From NCBI GenBank assembly GCA_963971575.1, contig OZ020611.1, positions 19,442,092-19,506,091 of the forward strand: a DNA stretch of 64,000 nt, in the 5' to 3' direction. Position numbers and translations under genes: made by a program. This DNA is from Liopterus haemorrhoidalis (lineage: Eukaryota > Arthropoda > Insecta > Coleoptera > Dytiscidae). The notes beneath the pieces were generated by a model. That model was not told the DNA's origin. It did no database searches and was given only the letters and a program-made list of their open reading frames with translations. Positions 51,486 through 62,859 of the stretch are shown here, piece by piece; positions within the stretch are counted from its first letter, which is position 1; every line of letters starts with the position of its first letter.

Positions 51486-54199
51486 TCTATAGTCTAGTGC
51501 CTACGTCGAAAGATACTGCACTTAATGATAATGGAATGCCATTTGGCACACGTGTTCCTTATAAAAATTAAATCATTTTGACCCGCAGCACCTATTTGTG
51601 AATCGAGGCAGATTCAAAATGGCGGCGAAATTAGCGCGCCAATTACGATAACGATAACTAATTTTAATAATAGAGCGAAATAGGTAAATACGTATTTGTA
51701 CAATGGACCTTTAGCTACAATTTGCCGCGTCGTACGTCAACATTCGTTACTTAGTTTACAAGATACCATCCATAATTCATTCTCAGACGCAAAAAAGTGA
51801 TTTCCGAAATGGCTAACGAATTTCGTATGATATGGCTCGCTTTCTATTAATTTAATGCCGTAGATTACGAATCTGTTATCAAAATAGCAAAAATTTTAAA
51901 TTTTGATAGATTTTTATCCCAAATTCGAGACATGATAATATACTCTATCACTGCAAATCTGCGTATATTAATATTTTTTTTCAATTCTTCCTAAATCTGT
52001 AGGGCATATCCTTGGCTACAAGAATATGTACGGAAGTTTTCTCTGAGGGGCACCGAAATTAAGGTAGCGGCAGAAATGTGTAAAGTCTCAACTTCCTATT
52101 ATTTGGACACTCTTTATATCATTTTCGACCAAATCGGACCTGTAAATTACAAAAATGAAATAAAAAATGGCATTTGACTTATTATTATTCGGGTTTTGCC
52201 CGAAATGAAATAAAAAAATTTACATATCCGGCCGGAACGGCTGTAAATTATGACATTTAAATAAAATACTCCATGTATACACGGAATGCATCAATTTGAT
52301 TAGGTTTGTTCGCAGCACATGGTCTCAAATGAAGCCGCTTTCGAAATAACGCTCGATAATCGAATTTAGCTATTTACATCAAATTTGTTGAGTTGTATAT
52401 CAATTTCGGGTATATTGAAGTCGTAGATTTCGAAAATGGAGTTAATTTAAATATTTGCTACATATAAGATTGTATTTTGCCCGAAAAAAATAATTACATG
52501 TATTCTTTACATAACAGTGAGATTCATTACACGAGAGTTAAGTACCTCCCCATCCCAAAAGAGTAGTATATAGCAGTTCTGATAAAATAATATAGATTAC
52601 TACACACTTAATACGATTCTAATGGTGGCCGAAAACTATTCTTTCGAAAATGGCTAAAATCATCTCTGATAATTTTACCAGTTATTACTAGTTTATCAGG
52701 ACAACATTTTAATGTGTTGATAGTTATATATTTGCTAATAATATTGACTTTCAGTGCTACCCTACAAAATAAATTATTAATTACTTATTATTTCTTAAAT
52801 TTAAGTTTATTTAAAATTTTTCTTCAATTAATTGTGCAAATGTTTCACACCTGGTTTCGACTTCGATTCAGACTAGTATTGAATAAGAATTCATCGAATC
52901 TCTTCATTTTGTATACAATTAGGTAGTAGAGGAAGTCAGTATTATTGGCACATATAGAGGATTTATCAACACATTACAATGTTCTCCTGATAACTACTAA
53001 AAATATCAGAGATGATTTTAACCATTTTCGAAAGAGTAGTTTATGGCCACAATTAGAATCGTATTAAGTGTGTAGTAATCTATATTATTTTGTCAGAACT
53101 GTTATATACTACTCTTTTGGGATGGGGAGGTACTTAACTCTCGTGTAATGAATCTCACTGTTACGTTAAGAATACATGTAATTATTTTTTTCGGGCAAAA
53201 TACAATCTTATATGTAGCAAATCTTTAAAATAACTCCATTTTCGAAATCTACGACTTCGGTATACCCGAAATTGATATACAACTCAACAAATTTGATGTA
53301 AATAGCAAAATTCGATTTTCGAGCGTTATTTCGAAAGCGGCTTCATTTGAGACCATGTGCTGCGAATAAACCTAATCAAATTGATGCATTCCATATATAC
53401 ATGGAGTATCTTACTTAAATGTCATAATTTAAAGCCGTTACGGCCGGATATGTCAAATTTCTTATTTCATTTTGGGCAAAACCCGAATAATAACAAGTCA
53501 TGTGACTTTTTTTATTTAATTTTTGTAATCTACAGGTCCTATTTGGTCGAGAGCGATATAAAAAGTGTCAAAATAATACGAAGTTGAGCATTTACATATT
53601 TCGGCCGCTATCTTAATTTCGGCGCCCCTCAGAGAAAAATTCCGTACATATTCTTGTAGCTAAGGATATGCCCTACAGATTTAGGAAGAATTGAAACAAA
53701 ATATTAATATACACAGATTTGGAGTGATTGAGTATATGATCATGTCTCAAATTTGGGGAAAAAATCTATCAAAATTTAAAATTTTCGTTATTTTGATAAC
53801 AGATTCGTAATCTACGGCATTAAGTTAATAGAAAACGAGCCATATTATACGAAATTCGTTAGCCATTTCGGAAATCACTTTTTTGCGTCTGGGAATGAAT
53901 TATGGACGGTATCTTGTAAACTAAGTGACGAAAATTCGCATACTACTCGGCAAATTGTAGCTAAAGGTCCATTGTACAAATATGTATTTAGCTATTTTGC
54001 TCTATCATAAAAATTAGTTATCGTTATCGTAATTGGCGCGCTAGTTTCGCCGCCATCTTGAATCTGCCTCGATTCACAAATAGGTGCTGCGGGTCAAAAT
54101 GATTTAATTTTTATAAAGAACACGTGTGCCAAATGGCATTCCATTATCATCAAGTGCAGTATCAACGTAAAATATGGTGCGTAGGCACCAGACTACTAG
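51486..54199. mobile_element. Giant foldback element with about 1.2-kb arms
   Basis: The left arm (51486-about 52722) and right arm (about 52965-54199) are inverted copies with small indels: for example TGGAATGCCATTTGGCACAC at 51530 is mirrored near 54130, and TTACGATAACGATAAC near 51643 near 54020. About 240 bp of unique sequence lies between. The outer ends read TCTATAGTCTAGTGCCTACG and complement of CTAGTAGTCTGGTGCCTACG. The right end also has Helitron-like marks (hairpin GGTGC-GTAG-GCACC, six bases, CTAG, T; left end A then TC), while a TA-flanked foldback reading is also possible. Non-coding. Related arms occur at 330-610. Confidence 0.8.
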
Positions 54200-54530
54200 T
54201 ATCATATATACTAGTCAATGTTTAGCCTTTACACAAATATTACTCTTTATACAAATATTTCTTTACAAAATACAAGCACTCAAAAAACACATTTTTAAGG
54301 GGCACATTTGCCTTCCGACCCCCCGAAGAAAAATGTTTGACTGAGATTCCCTAACACAAAATTTTGGGTGCACGCCTGCTGTGAACCAATCATCACTCTT
54401 CGGCAACCTGCCTTTCGATGCACTTTCAGCGAATTTCTAGAATCCTATTTGTTCAATTTTGTACGTTTCAATCTAGTATTATATATTAATTTGGAGCAAA
54501 TATTCATTTACTTATTTATTTTAAATAAAA
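54200..54530. other. Intergenic
   Basis: TTTTGGGTGCACGCCTGCTG near 54363 resembles a hAT-type end. Nothing else. Confidence 0.35.
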
Positions 54531-54532
54531 TA

Positions 54533-55560
54533 CTAGGTTATTACCCGTCAACAATGACGGATTTATAATATAAAAATTTCAATTATTTGTATGTGTATTT
54601 GGTTTTATTTTTTAACGTATTTTAATTTCATCGCCGGTCAGCGAATCACGGGACAGGATATCACCCGTTAGCCAATCAAGAGACAGGGTGCCCCCAGTTA
54701 GCCAATCATGAGAACCTTAGGAAAAATTGACGTCATAATGTTACCGACACTACATACTACATACACTTGCTAATTATATAGTTAGATTATTTATTCATGA
54801 ACTTTTTAAGCTGGGAAAACGATTCATTTTTACTCAGTACATTACATTCATATTGTTAAAATTAAAAATAATTTGAGACGTTAATTTATGCCTACGAAAC
54901 TCTAAATATTTATGTATGTAATTATATTCGTAGATTCTTAGAGAATAAATCTGCGAAATATTGTTCATATCGGTCAAAGGATATAAGAGTGTCTAAAGTT
55001 TCTTTTTTATGCCTACGAAATCCTAGATATTTTTATAAACAATGATATTCGTAGATTCTTAGAGAATATATCTGCAAAATATTGTTCATATCGGTTAAAG
55101 GATATAGGCGTGTCTAGAGTTTCTCTTTTATGTCTATGAAACCCTAAACATTTCTATATGTAATTTTATCCCCAGTTTCTTAGATAATAAATCTGCAAAA
55201 TATTTTTCATATCGATTATAAAATATAGGAGTGTCTAGAGTTTCTTGTTTATGCTGACGAAACCCTAGACATTTCTATAGGTTATTTTATCCGCAGATTC
55301 TTAGAAAATAAATCTGCAAAATATTTTTCATATCGATCATAGGATAGAGGACTGTGTAGAGTTTCTTGCCTACGAAATCCTAAACATTTCTATTTGCAAT
55401 TTTTTCTGCAGTTTCTTAGAGAATAAATTTGCAAAATATTGTTCATATCGGTCAAATCATATAGGAGTATCTAGAATTGCTTGTTTATGCCTACGAAATC
55501 CTACACATTTCTATATGTAGTTATATTCATAAATTCTTAGAGAATAAATCTTAGAAATTT
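54533..55560 (-). mobile_element. Helitron-like element with 121-bp tandem repeats
   Basis: Same design as 11912-12715. Minus-strand 3' end CCGTCA-ttgt-TGACGG, eight bases, CTAG, T. Three minisatellite units with GCCAATCA follow (about 54630-54720). Then come about 5.5 units of a 116-121-bp repeat anchored on CCTACGAAA (54891, 55012, 55133, 55253, 55369, 55490). A 5' TC end was not identified. Non-coding. Confidence 0.65.
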
Positions 55561-55589
55561 GTCCACTAATTTTACAAATACTTACTTAA

Positions 55590-55790
55590 TGCTGAAACCT
55601 TTCTGGTCATAGGCCATAGTCGAGTTACGCCTCTCTTCATTGCAGCTTCTTTTGTTTCTGGGTGCCAGGTTTTTCTCGGTCTTCCTGGTCTAAATTTCTT
55701 CACTATTCTTGCTTCAAAAACTTTTTTTTACTATTTTGTCTTCACTCATTCTGTGTATATGTAAAACCTTATTGAGGAACTTCTATAAAT
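55590..55790 (-). pseudogene. LINE C-terminal tail fragment
   Basis: Minus strand in two frames: VLHIHRMSEDKIVKK, then RPGRPRKTWHPETKEAAMKR and GVTRLWPM. This is the GH--RM-ED-----VFEA----R-RGRPR--W tail of many LINE proteins, with one frameshift. Only about 65 residues remain. Confidence 0.5.
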
Positions 55791-56034
55791 GGAATATTGT
55801 AGATTAATACATTTTAGTTAAAAAGTTCATCAAAAATTTAAATAAAAAGAGGACTATTTCAATCTTTTTTGCTCGTTTTAGATAGTACAAAACACGTTTT
55901 AGATTATTATAATGGTTTTACTTAATACATTTAACAAAGAAATGATAAGACCCTGATACCAATATCTCAATTTTGAATTTTGTGTGACAAATCACGTTTT
56001 GAATTTTACCTCCTCATTGGTTGTAATCTAGAGT
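55791..56034. other. Intergenic
   Basis: Nothing recognised. Confidence 0.4.
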
Positions 56035-56225
56035 ATCGTTCAAGAACGAACCGGTTCACTGAGCTGGATCAGTACACTCACCGAAGTGAAACGGCACACC
56101 AAATTTAAATGAACCGGCCACGGCTCACAGCATAGTTTCAGGGATTCGGTTGGATGTTTGCAGGTATGTGAGCTTTGACTGAAGTGAGCCAGGTCGGTGT
56201 TCAAGTCGAGCTTCGCGAAATGCCT
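56035..56225. mobile_element. TAGAGATGGG-family hAT element, decayed fragment
   Basis: TCGTTCAAGAACGAACCGGT through GGATCAGTACACTCACCGAA to CTTCGCGAA follows the first 190 bp of copy B with many substitutions. The terminal TAGAGATGGG is lost and the interior is missing. An older insertion than copies A-C. Confidence 0.65.
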
Positions 56226-56710
56226 TTTATGTGAGTAGTTGCGAAAATATGTTGCGTGATTACTTGAGATTACGAGTTATACAATTACTTATGCACTCAT
56301 CTCTTGATACCATTTCTTCACAGTAATTTAATTCTCATAACATAAACTGGTTTTTACATCTTCAACAAATTTTATAGTAGCTTTTAACACTTACGAATGC
56401 TTCGCTAATTCCACTAACAACCAGCCAACATTTCAATAAACATTTTTTAAAAGGATGTAGTCGCACCTCGGTTAACTACCTTGTTCTTGACTAGTTGATG
56501 TGGATATCCCGCCTGGATATCATTAAAATGTTAGTGGTTTTTATAATGTACAAAAAGACAAGTGTTGTTGACCTCCTCTTACTGTGTATTATATTTTTTT
56601 GTTACGTAAGAATTGTTTTTAGACAACTCTACCACTTAATTGTCAGAAAGAAATGTTTCTAGATGATGTTGCATTTGAAATGTTTCTTGAAATCATGCGG
56701 TTCTGTGATG
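56226..56710. other. Gene-free stretch
   Basis: AT-rich. No recognised feature. Confidence 0.45.
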
Positions 56711-56712
56711 TA

Positions 56713-58021
56713 CAAGGTGTCTCAAAAGAAATTTTATATTTAGTGGATCGATTAAAAAAAAAGTAAGCCGTATATAGACAAAATGTTTATTAATTATTAA
56801 AATACACTTTTTGGGGATTTATTTCTTAAAAATAATATCGTCTAAATGTAGACCCTCGCGTTCTCGGCACTCATTTAATCGAACAGTAAAATTACTTATG
56901 ACGTCTCGGCAGGTGGACTCAGGGATGGCTGCAATTTCGTGACGGATATTTTCTTTCAAATGCGCCAGTGAAGTCGGTTTATTGGCGTAAACTTTAGATT
57001 TAAGATAACCCCATAGGAAAAAGTCCATAGGGGTTAAATCTGGATTGCGTGGAGGCCAATTTATGTCACCTCTCCGGGAGATCAATTTGCCTGAGAAAAT
57101 TTCACGAACACGTGGCAGAGACATATTGGACGTGTGTGAAGTTGCTCCGTCCTGTTGGAACCATGTTCTTTGGTTATAGCTAGGAAAGTTTTGCAGTTCA
57201 GGTACCAAGAAGTTGTCTAACATCTCCACATAACGCTCTGAATTCACTGTAACTGCACGCCCCTTTCGTCTTCAAAAAAGTAAGGGCCGATAATTCCTCG
57301 CGCCGACATCGCAGTCCATACGGTCACTTTAGGCGAATGTAGGGGTTTCTGATGCTTGCGTTTCGGATTCGTTGTACTCCAGTAGCGGCAGTTCTGCTTA
57401 TTTACGTGGCCATTAAGATGAAAATGAGCTTCATCCGAAAACAAAATGTTGGTAAACGTTGAAAATCGCCCAATCATCTGATTTACGAAATTAAGCCTCT
57501 GACTGGTATCTTGGGGCTTTAATTCTTGCACCAATTGAATTTTGTAGGGGTGCAGCTTTAGGTCTTTGTGCATAATGCGATGTAATGATGATCTATGCAC
57601 ATTTAAAGCACTTGCGCGCTTCCGAATTGAAAGGTTCGGGTCGTCACGAACAGACTGATTAACATTCTCCACGTTTTCTACCGTTCTTGATGACCTAGGT
57701 CGCCCGGATTTTGATTTATCCAGCGTTGTACCAGTCTCTTCAAACTTTTTAACCCAATGTCGAATGAGAGGAATGCTTGGCGCATCATTTAAGTGGCGAA
57801 AACCTCAAATACTGCAGAATTTTCTACGCGCTACAGTCGCCGAATCACCGTTTTTGTAAAACTCTCGAACGCATAACGCGCGGTCTGCTTCCGAGAAACG
57901 CTCCATAGCGACTGGATTCCCAAGAGCCAGGCTACCGATTGACATAACCCCCGCGCCCCTCGGATACGTTGCGTTCACGCAGTAAGCTAAATAAATATAA
58001 AATTTCTTTTGAGACACCTTG
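56713..58021 (-). mobile_element. DD41D mariner-superfamily element, copy 3
   Basis: Same 30-bp ends as copies 1 and 2, TA at 56711-56712 and 58022-58023, 1309 bp, reverse orientation. Confidence 0.95.
56819..57906 (-). pseudogene. DD41D transposase, copy 3 (nonsense plus frameshift)
   Basis: Start Met at 57906 as in copy 1. A CGA-to-TGA change gives a stop after ARRKFCSI (near 57808) in the first HTH. One G is missing from the GGGGG run near 57263, shifting the frame after FFEDERG. Downstream of that the frame is open again to the stop at 56819 and keeps FQQDGATSHT and LTPMDFFLWG; FSDEAHF lies between the lesions. Several private substitutions (for example MIGRF for VIERF) make it the most diverged of the three copies. 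Confidence 0.93.
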
Positions 58022-59080
58022 TATAAGTAAGGTTTCGGTAGGTTTGTAAAAATTTCACACATTTCAGGATTTCGTATATATATAGGGCCGTCGATAGACA
58101 ATTGCCTGGTTACATAAAGGAATGCTAAATCCTATGTTAGCTAACATCGATGCTAAAATAGCACGCTGTTAAAATTTAACTGCGTTTCATAAAGAAATAG
58201 CATAGGTTTTAACTTCGTGTTAAGTAATTTCAGTGCTTTGTTCAGTTTAGGGTTTTTGTTAGGTAGATTATGTACACTGAAAAAATTTTTGCTTTAAAAT
58301 CAATGAAAATGAAGGTAAATTTAAAGGTTTTGCTTTTAAAAATGCGTCGACATCCTTTGTATTTAATTTAAAAGTAGACCTACTTTTGACAGATATTTTA
58401 CTTTTAATATAAAAGTATGTCACTTTTAAATCAATAACAAAACGGATTTAGGCTTAAAAGTAAATAATTTTAATCCAAATGTGCGTACTGTTGAAAAATA
58501 AAAAGCAGTATTTTTGAATTGAAAATATTGTTTTTTTTTTAATAACAAGAATTTTAAAATATCTCAATTTAAAAGTTATAGTTTTTATATCAAAAGCAAA
58601 CTTACCTTTATTTCAACAGCATTTCATTATTACCTTATTTAAAAATGGGTATATTATGTTGAGTAAACTGCATATAGTATTTAAATTTCTTTTTATTAAA
58701 TTACAAATGTAGGTCTATAAAATTTATTCAATAATACAAAATATTTTCTTAGCCTAGAAAATAGGCACTGATATGGAAAAAGTTTTAGGTAAAAGAATAA
58801 ATTTTTCGTATTTTCATAGAAAATATAGTAAACGCAATACTTCTTAATAGCATGGAAAGAGAAGTAAGTTAGATTAATTATTTATCTATGCTACTCATTG
58901 ACTTACTTCTTTTTCCACGCCATTTGCAAGTGCTTTTAATATACATTCGATAAAAAAACAAAAAAACGATTTTTTTACTTTTCCATGTCAGCGCCTCAAA
59001 TATCTGTCAAAAGTAGGTTTACTTTTAAATTAAATACAAGGATGTCGACGCATTTTTAAAAGCACAACTTTTAAATTTAC

Positions 59081-59333
59081 GTTTTTATCTATCTCACCAT
59101 TACACTTAATACTATTATCTCAGGTATGGTTTACAATGTTATACTTATATTATATTCATTTATTCATATACGATGTACACTTATACTGTATTCTGATTTT
59201 CCTTTATGTAGCAGCTCTGATGAAGGAATAAACTATTCCGAAACTGGTCAGCTGTAGATAGTTGTTTTTATTTATGTCCGATACCCGTACAACCTTTCCA
59301 CTTCTATTCATTACGGACACGACCATCTCCACA
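59081..59333 (+). mobile_element. Short hammerhead-bearing insertion with 12-bp duplication
   Basis: 253 bp flanked by the perfect direct repeat TTTTAAATTTAC (59069-59080 and 59334-59345). Removing it and one repeat restores symmetry with the left palindrome arm. Contains the ribozyme at 59211-59255. No protein is encoded. The 12-bp duplication suggests retroposition. Confidence 0.75.
59211..59255 (+). ncRNA. Type I hammerhead ribozyme
   Basis: Layout: stem I 5' strand GCAGCT (59211-59216); CTGATGA core (59217-59223); stem II GGAATA-AAC-TATTCC (59225-59239), perfectly paired; GAAA (59240-59243); minimal stem III C-TG-G (59244-59247); cleavage triplet GTC (59247-59249); stem I 3' strand AGCTGT (59250-59255), complementary to GCAGCT with one G-U pair. 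All invariant core positions are present. Very short stem III is characteristic of hammerheads in animal Penelope-like and small retroelements. Self-cleavage after C59249 is predicted, not shown. Confidence 0.85.
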
Positions 59334-59611
59334 TTTTAAATTTACCTGCATTTTCATTGATTTTAAAGCAAAAATTTTTTCAGTGTATATAATCTACCTA
59401 ATAAAAACCCTAAACTGAACAAAGCACTGAAATTACTTAACACGATGTTAAAACCGATGCTATTTCTTTATGAAACGCAAATTTTAACAGCGTGCTATTT
59501 TAGCATCGATGTTAGCTAATATAGGATTTAGCATTCCTTTATGAAACCAGGCACTTGTCTATCGTCGGCCCTAGATATCTACGAAATCCTGAAATGTGTG
59601 AAATTTGGACA

Positions 59612-60264
59612 ACCTTTAGTATAAAAAGTTTGCTGACTTCTGATCTCGTCTACTGATAGTAATAATAATATGTATTTTTATTTAAATTTTTAAAATTGGC
59701 AAAGAGTTTTAAAGTATCATCTCGTAGACGGATAAAGTGCTTCTATTCTTATTTGTCATATAAAAACCTGTAAAATATTACCACCATATTTCTTTTAAAA
59801 AAATTTGCCATTACACCTTTAAAAATAATACCACATTAATCAGTCTAAATTTTTTTGTTCTTGCCAAACAAGTTTTCTTTTTACCACTCAAGTTTTTCCA
59901 TCTCGTCTTCACTTTTTTCTAGGATTACCTCCGTATGTCTTGAATTCCCATATCTCATTTTCATAGTGGGTAGGAAACACGGGCGTGTACGTTCATAAAC
60001 GGGCCTGTCTGTCACTTGACGGTGAAATACGACCAGTTACTATCCCCTAAGTAGTCGTGATCCTGCTAACATGTACCCACTACTGTCTACTGTACTCGTC
60101 CCTTCGTCCTTCGCCCTCGTACAACAAAACACCCTTGTTACGTATTTTCGGTTTACTACTTTAATACTGAATATTTACAGTTTCTAGACATTTATTTGAT
60201 TAAATTCTTTTTGGCTTCTGTTATTTAATGTCGAATTTATTAGAAAACGTGCATAATAAATAAA
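59612..60264. other. Gene-free stretch
   Basis: AT-rich with a GC-richer patch near 59965-60130. No recognised feature. Confidence 0.45.
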
Positions 60265-60352
60265 CTAGGTAACCCGTCGCAGAATATCTGGGAAAGTAAT
60301 TTATTAGTTTTATTGATCAGTTAAATTAGTACAGCTAATATCTAGTATAGTG
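60265..60352 (-). mobile_element. Helitron 3'-end fragment
   Basis: Minus strand: CAGA-TAT-TCTG hairpin, CGACGGGTTAC, CTAG, T. The rest follows 51416-51503 and ends in TCTAGTATAGTGGTGCC. Confidence 0.55.
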
Positions 60353-60604
60353 GTGCCATAATTGTCGGACGACCGACGGGGACCCTCCCCCCCAAAAACA
60401 CTTAAAAAAAAGTTTTATCGACAATCATACAGGTATTATAAAAAATTTGGAAGACAAAAAAAAACAACTAAAGAAGAGATTGATAACACTGGTCAACAAA
60501 TTTAAACTTTTTTTTGCTGACTTAGATCTGATATTTGTTTTTAACTAATTTTGGAGTGCTGATTTCAAAAATGTTAACAGTTTCTGCCTATCACGTCAAA
60601 TTTT
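60353..60604. other. Intergenic
   Basis: Nothing recognised. Confidence 0.4.
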
Positions 60605-60805
60605 TGTTCTATGGTTGACTAGAAATGGAAGTTTACTAGTGTCGATTTTAAGATATTTGCGAATATTTCACAACAGAAAAATATTTCGAAAAAATTTATT
60701 TAACAAAAGTTGCTATAAAAGCAATAACTAACAACTTTTATTTGAAATATTGTTTGAAAACGAAAAAAATTTGAAAAATTTTTCGGAATTTTTTCTAAGT
60801 ATCTA
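60605..60805 (+). repeat. R1 inner-half fragment
   Basis: ACTAGTGTCGATTTTAAGAT through GCAATAACTAACAACTTTTA to TTTTTCGGAATTTTTTC, directly followed by a new R1 start. Confidence 0.7.
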
Positions 60806-61998
60806 TTACCGACCGCCAACATATATAAGGGAGGTATTGTGATCATACCGATTTGACTTTCCGAGATTTCGATAGATCTCCACGAATTGTCCCTACATAA
60901 AGTTTTGACTATTTTTAGCATGATGTCTGTCGGTCTGTCTGTCCGTCCGTCTGTCTGTCTGTCCGTCCGTCTGTCTGTCTGTCCGTTGGTCTGTCCGTCT
61001 GTCTGTCCGTCTGTTTGTCTGTCTGTGTACACGTGCAGAGCAAATTCGTCTGAAAGGATTTTTCTGAAACTTCATATTTAAGCTTTTACCATCAATGGCA
61101 CGAGTTGATCAACTTTTGGTAAAAATCGGTTGACTAAAAATGGGAGTTTACTCGTGTCGATTTTAAGATTTTTGTGAATATTTCACAACAGAAAAATATT
61201 TCGAAAAAATTTATTGAACAAAAGTTGCTATAAAAGCAATAATTAATAACTTTTATTTGAGACGTTTTTTGATAAAACGAAAAATTTCGAATAATTTTTG
61301 TAAAATTTTTCGAAATTTTTTCAGTCTCAATTTTTTCGTATTTGTATGTAACGTTTCCATGGTCATGATAAATAATATCTCTGTTAGAAAATCAGCTGTG
61401 GCCACCACAGGACCGACCGCCATCATAAAGTACTTATATAAATTACATTCTAGCAGCAGAGTAGAAATAACTTGACCTAATATTTTCTAACAGAGTCATT
61501 ATTTATCATGACCATGGAAACGTTTCATATAAGTATGAAAAAATTGAGACAAAAAAAATCGAAAAATTTTACAAAAATTATTCGAAATTTTTCGTTTTAT
61601 CAAAAAACGTCTCAAATAAAAGTTATTAATTATAGCTTTTATAGCAACTTTTGTTCAATAATTTTTTTCGAAATATTTTTCTGTTGTGAAATATTCACAA
61701 AAAACTTACAATCGACACGAGTAAACTCCAATTTTTAGTCAACCGATTTTTACCAAAAGTTGATCAACTCGTGCCATTGATGGCAGAACCTTAAATATGA
61801 AGTTTCATAAAAATCCTTTCAGCCGAATTTGCTCTGCACGTGTATACAGACAGACGGACAGACGGACAGACAGACGGACAGACAGACGGACAGACAGACA
61901 GACAGACGGAAGGACAGACAGACCGACAGACATCATGCTAAAAATAGTCAAAACGTTATGTAGGGACCTCAATTCGTGGAGATCCATCGAAATCTAGA
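60806..61998. repeat. R1-family palindrome (full length)
   Basis: Left arm (60806-about 61393) and right arm (about 61484-61998) are inverted copies; both carry the TGTC/CGTC array (60925-61026; 61848-61930). The central about 90 bp (CAGCTGTGGCCACCACAGGA...) is unique and also occurs at 7550. This shows that R1 is a foldback repeat and that the single-arm copies (13604, 23473) are halves. Confidence 0.85.
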
Positions 61999-62850
61999 AA
62001 TCAAAAAACCGTTGATTACATCATAATGAAAATTGTGTATGGGCAAAGACTGGCTCAGATAGAAATAATCCCAAACATTTTGCGTTTAAATGTTTGTCCC
62101 TGTTCCTTGTTGATAGTAACTGCAAATGCTTATATAATAGGCAATTGTTATTAATTTAATTATTTTAAATAAAATATTCGTATTCGTTTAATTTATATTA
62201 CGAATATAAATGAATTATTAAAATATTTTGTAATAAAGAGTGTAATCCTTGAAGTGATGAAGCAAAATGAAAATATTTCAAACATTTATTAATTAATTAA
62301 TATTTAAAAGTTCTTCGTGGTTCATTATATACATTGCTACCAACTATACTGCAACAATACTAGTTTTATTGTATAATTATAAATTCTGAAACTACAACTA
62401 CGTCCTTTAAACTTAGTTGAAGTTGTTAGTTACCACACCGTTTATTAATTTTGCATGATGCATCCTATTATGATCAAGTACTGTCAAACAGATTTCATGG
62501 CATTTTGACTCCTTTTTGAGGTTATGTACTCGAAACTTTCATATAGTGCACACTGAAACTTTCATTATTATCTAACTTTCAAGAGCTGAAAGCTCCAAAC
62601 TTTTAAACTAAGCTACTGTAAACTATCAATATAGCGAGATACATCTTAGTTTGCTCATCTATCTACGATATTGATTTTATAGGAATTATGTACTCATAGT
62701 TAAGCTCTTTACGTAATAGATTTATGACAAAAAATGTTAGAGACAAGATTTTGTTGTCTAATATATATACAAGACGAGGCAACATTTATGTTCATCTTGA
62801 TTATTTTCTTAATAAAAAGAGTTATAAAAATATTGTTTAAATAAAATTTA
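61999..62850. other. Gene-free AT-rich stretch
   Basis: No recognised feature. Confidence 0.5.
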
Positions 62851-62859
62851 TCCGGGGAA

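Larger units (their letters stand above)
58043..59611. mobile_element. 1.5-kb palindromic element
   Basis: The arms begin ATTTCACACATTTCAGGATT (58047 on) and its complement (to about 59608), followed inward by GTCGATAGACAA, GGAATGCTAAATCCTAT, TTAGCATCGATGTTAGCTA and TGACAGATATTT. The left arm covers about 58047-58405, the right about 58980-59608, the latter interrupted at 59081-59333. The centre (58410-58980) holds a second, smaller inverted pair (GGC(A/G)CTGA(T/C)ATGGAAAA). Non-coding. Confidence 0.8.

Noticed and set aside
52714..52926. 70-codon frame in the loop of the giant foldback
   Set aside because: Leu/Phe/Ile-rich as expected from AT-rich DNA; no family features.
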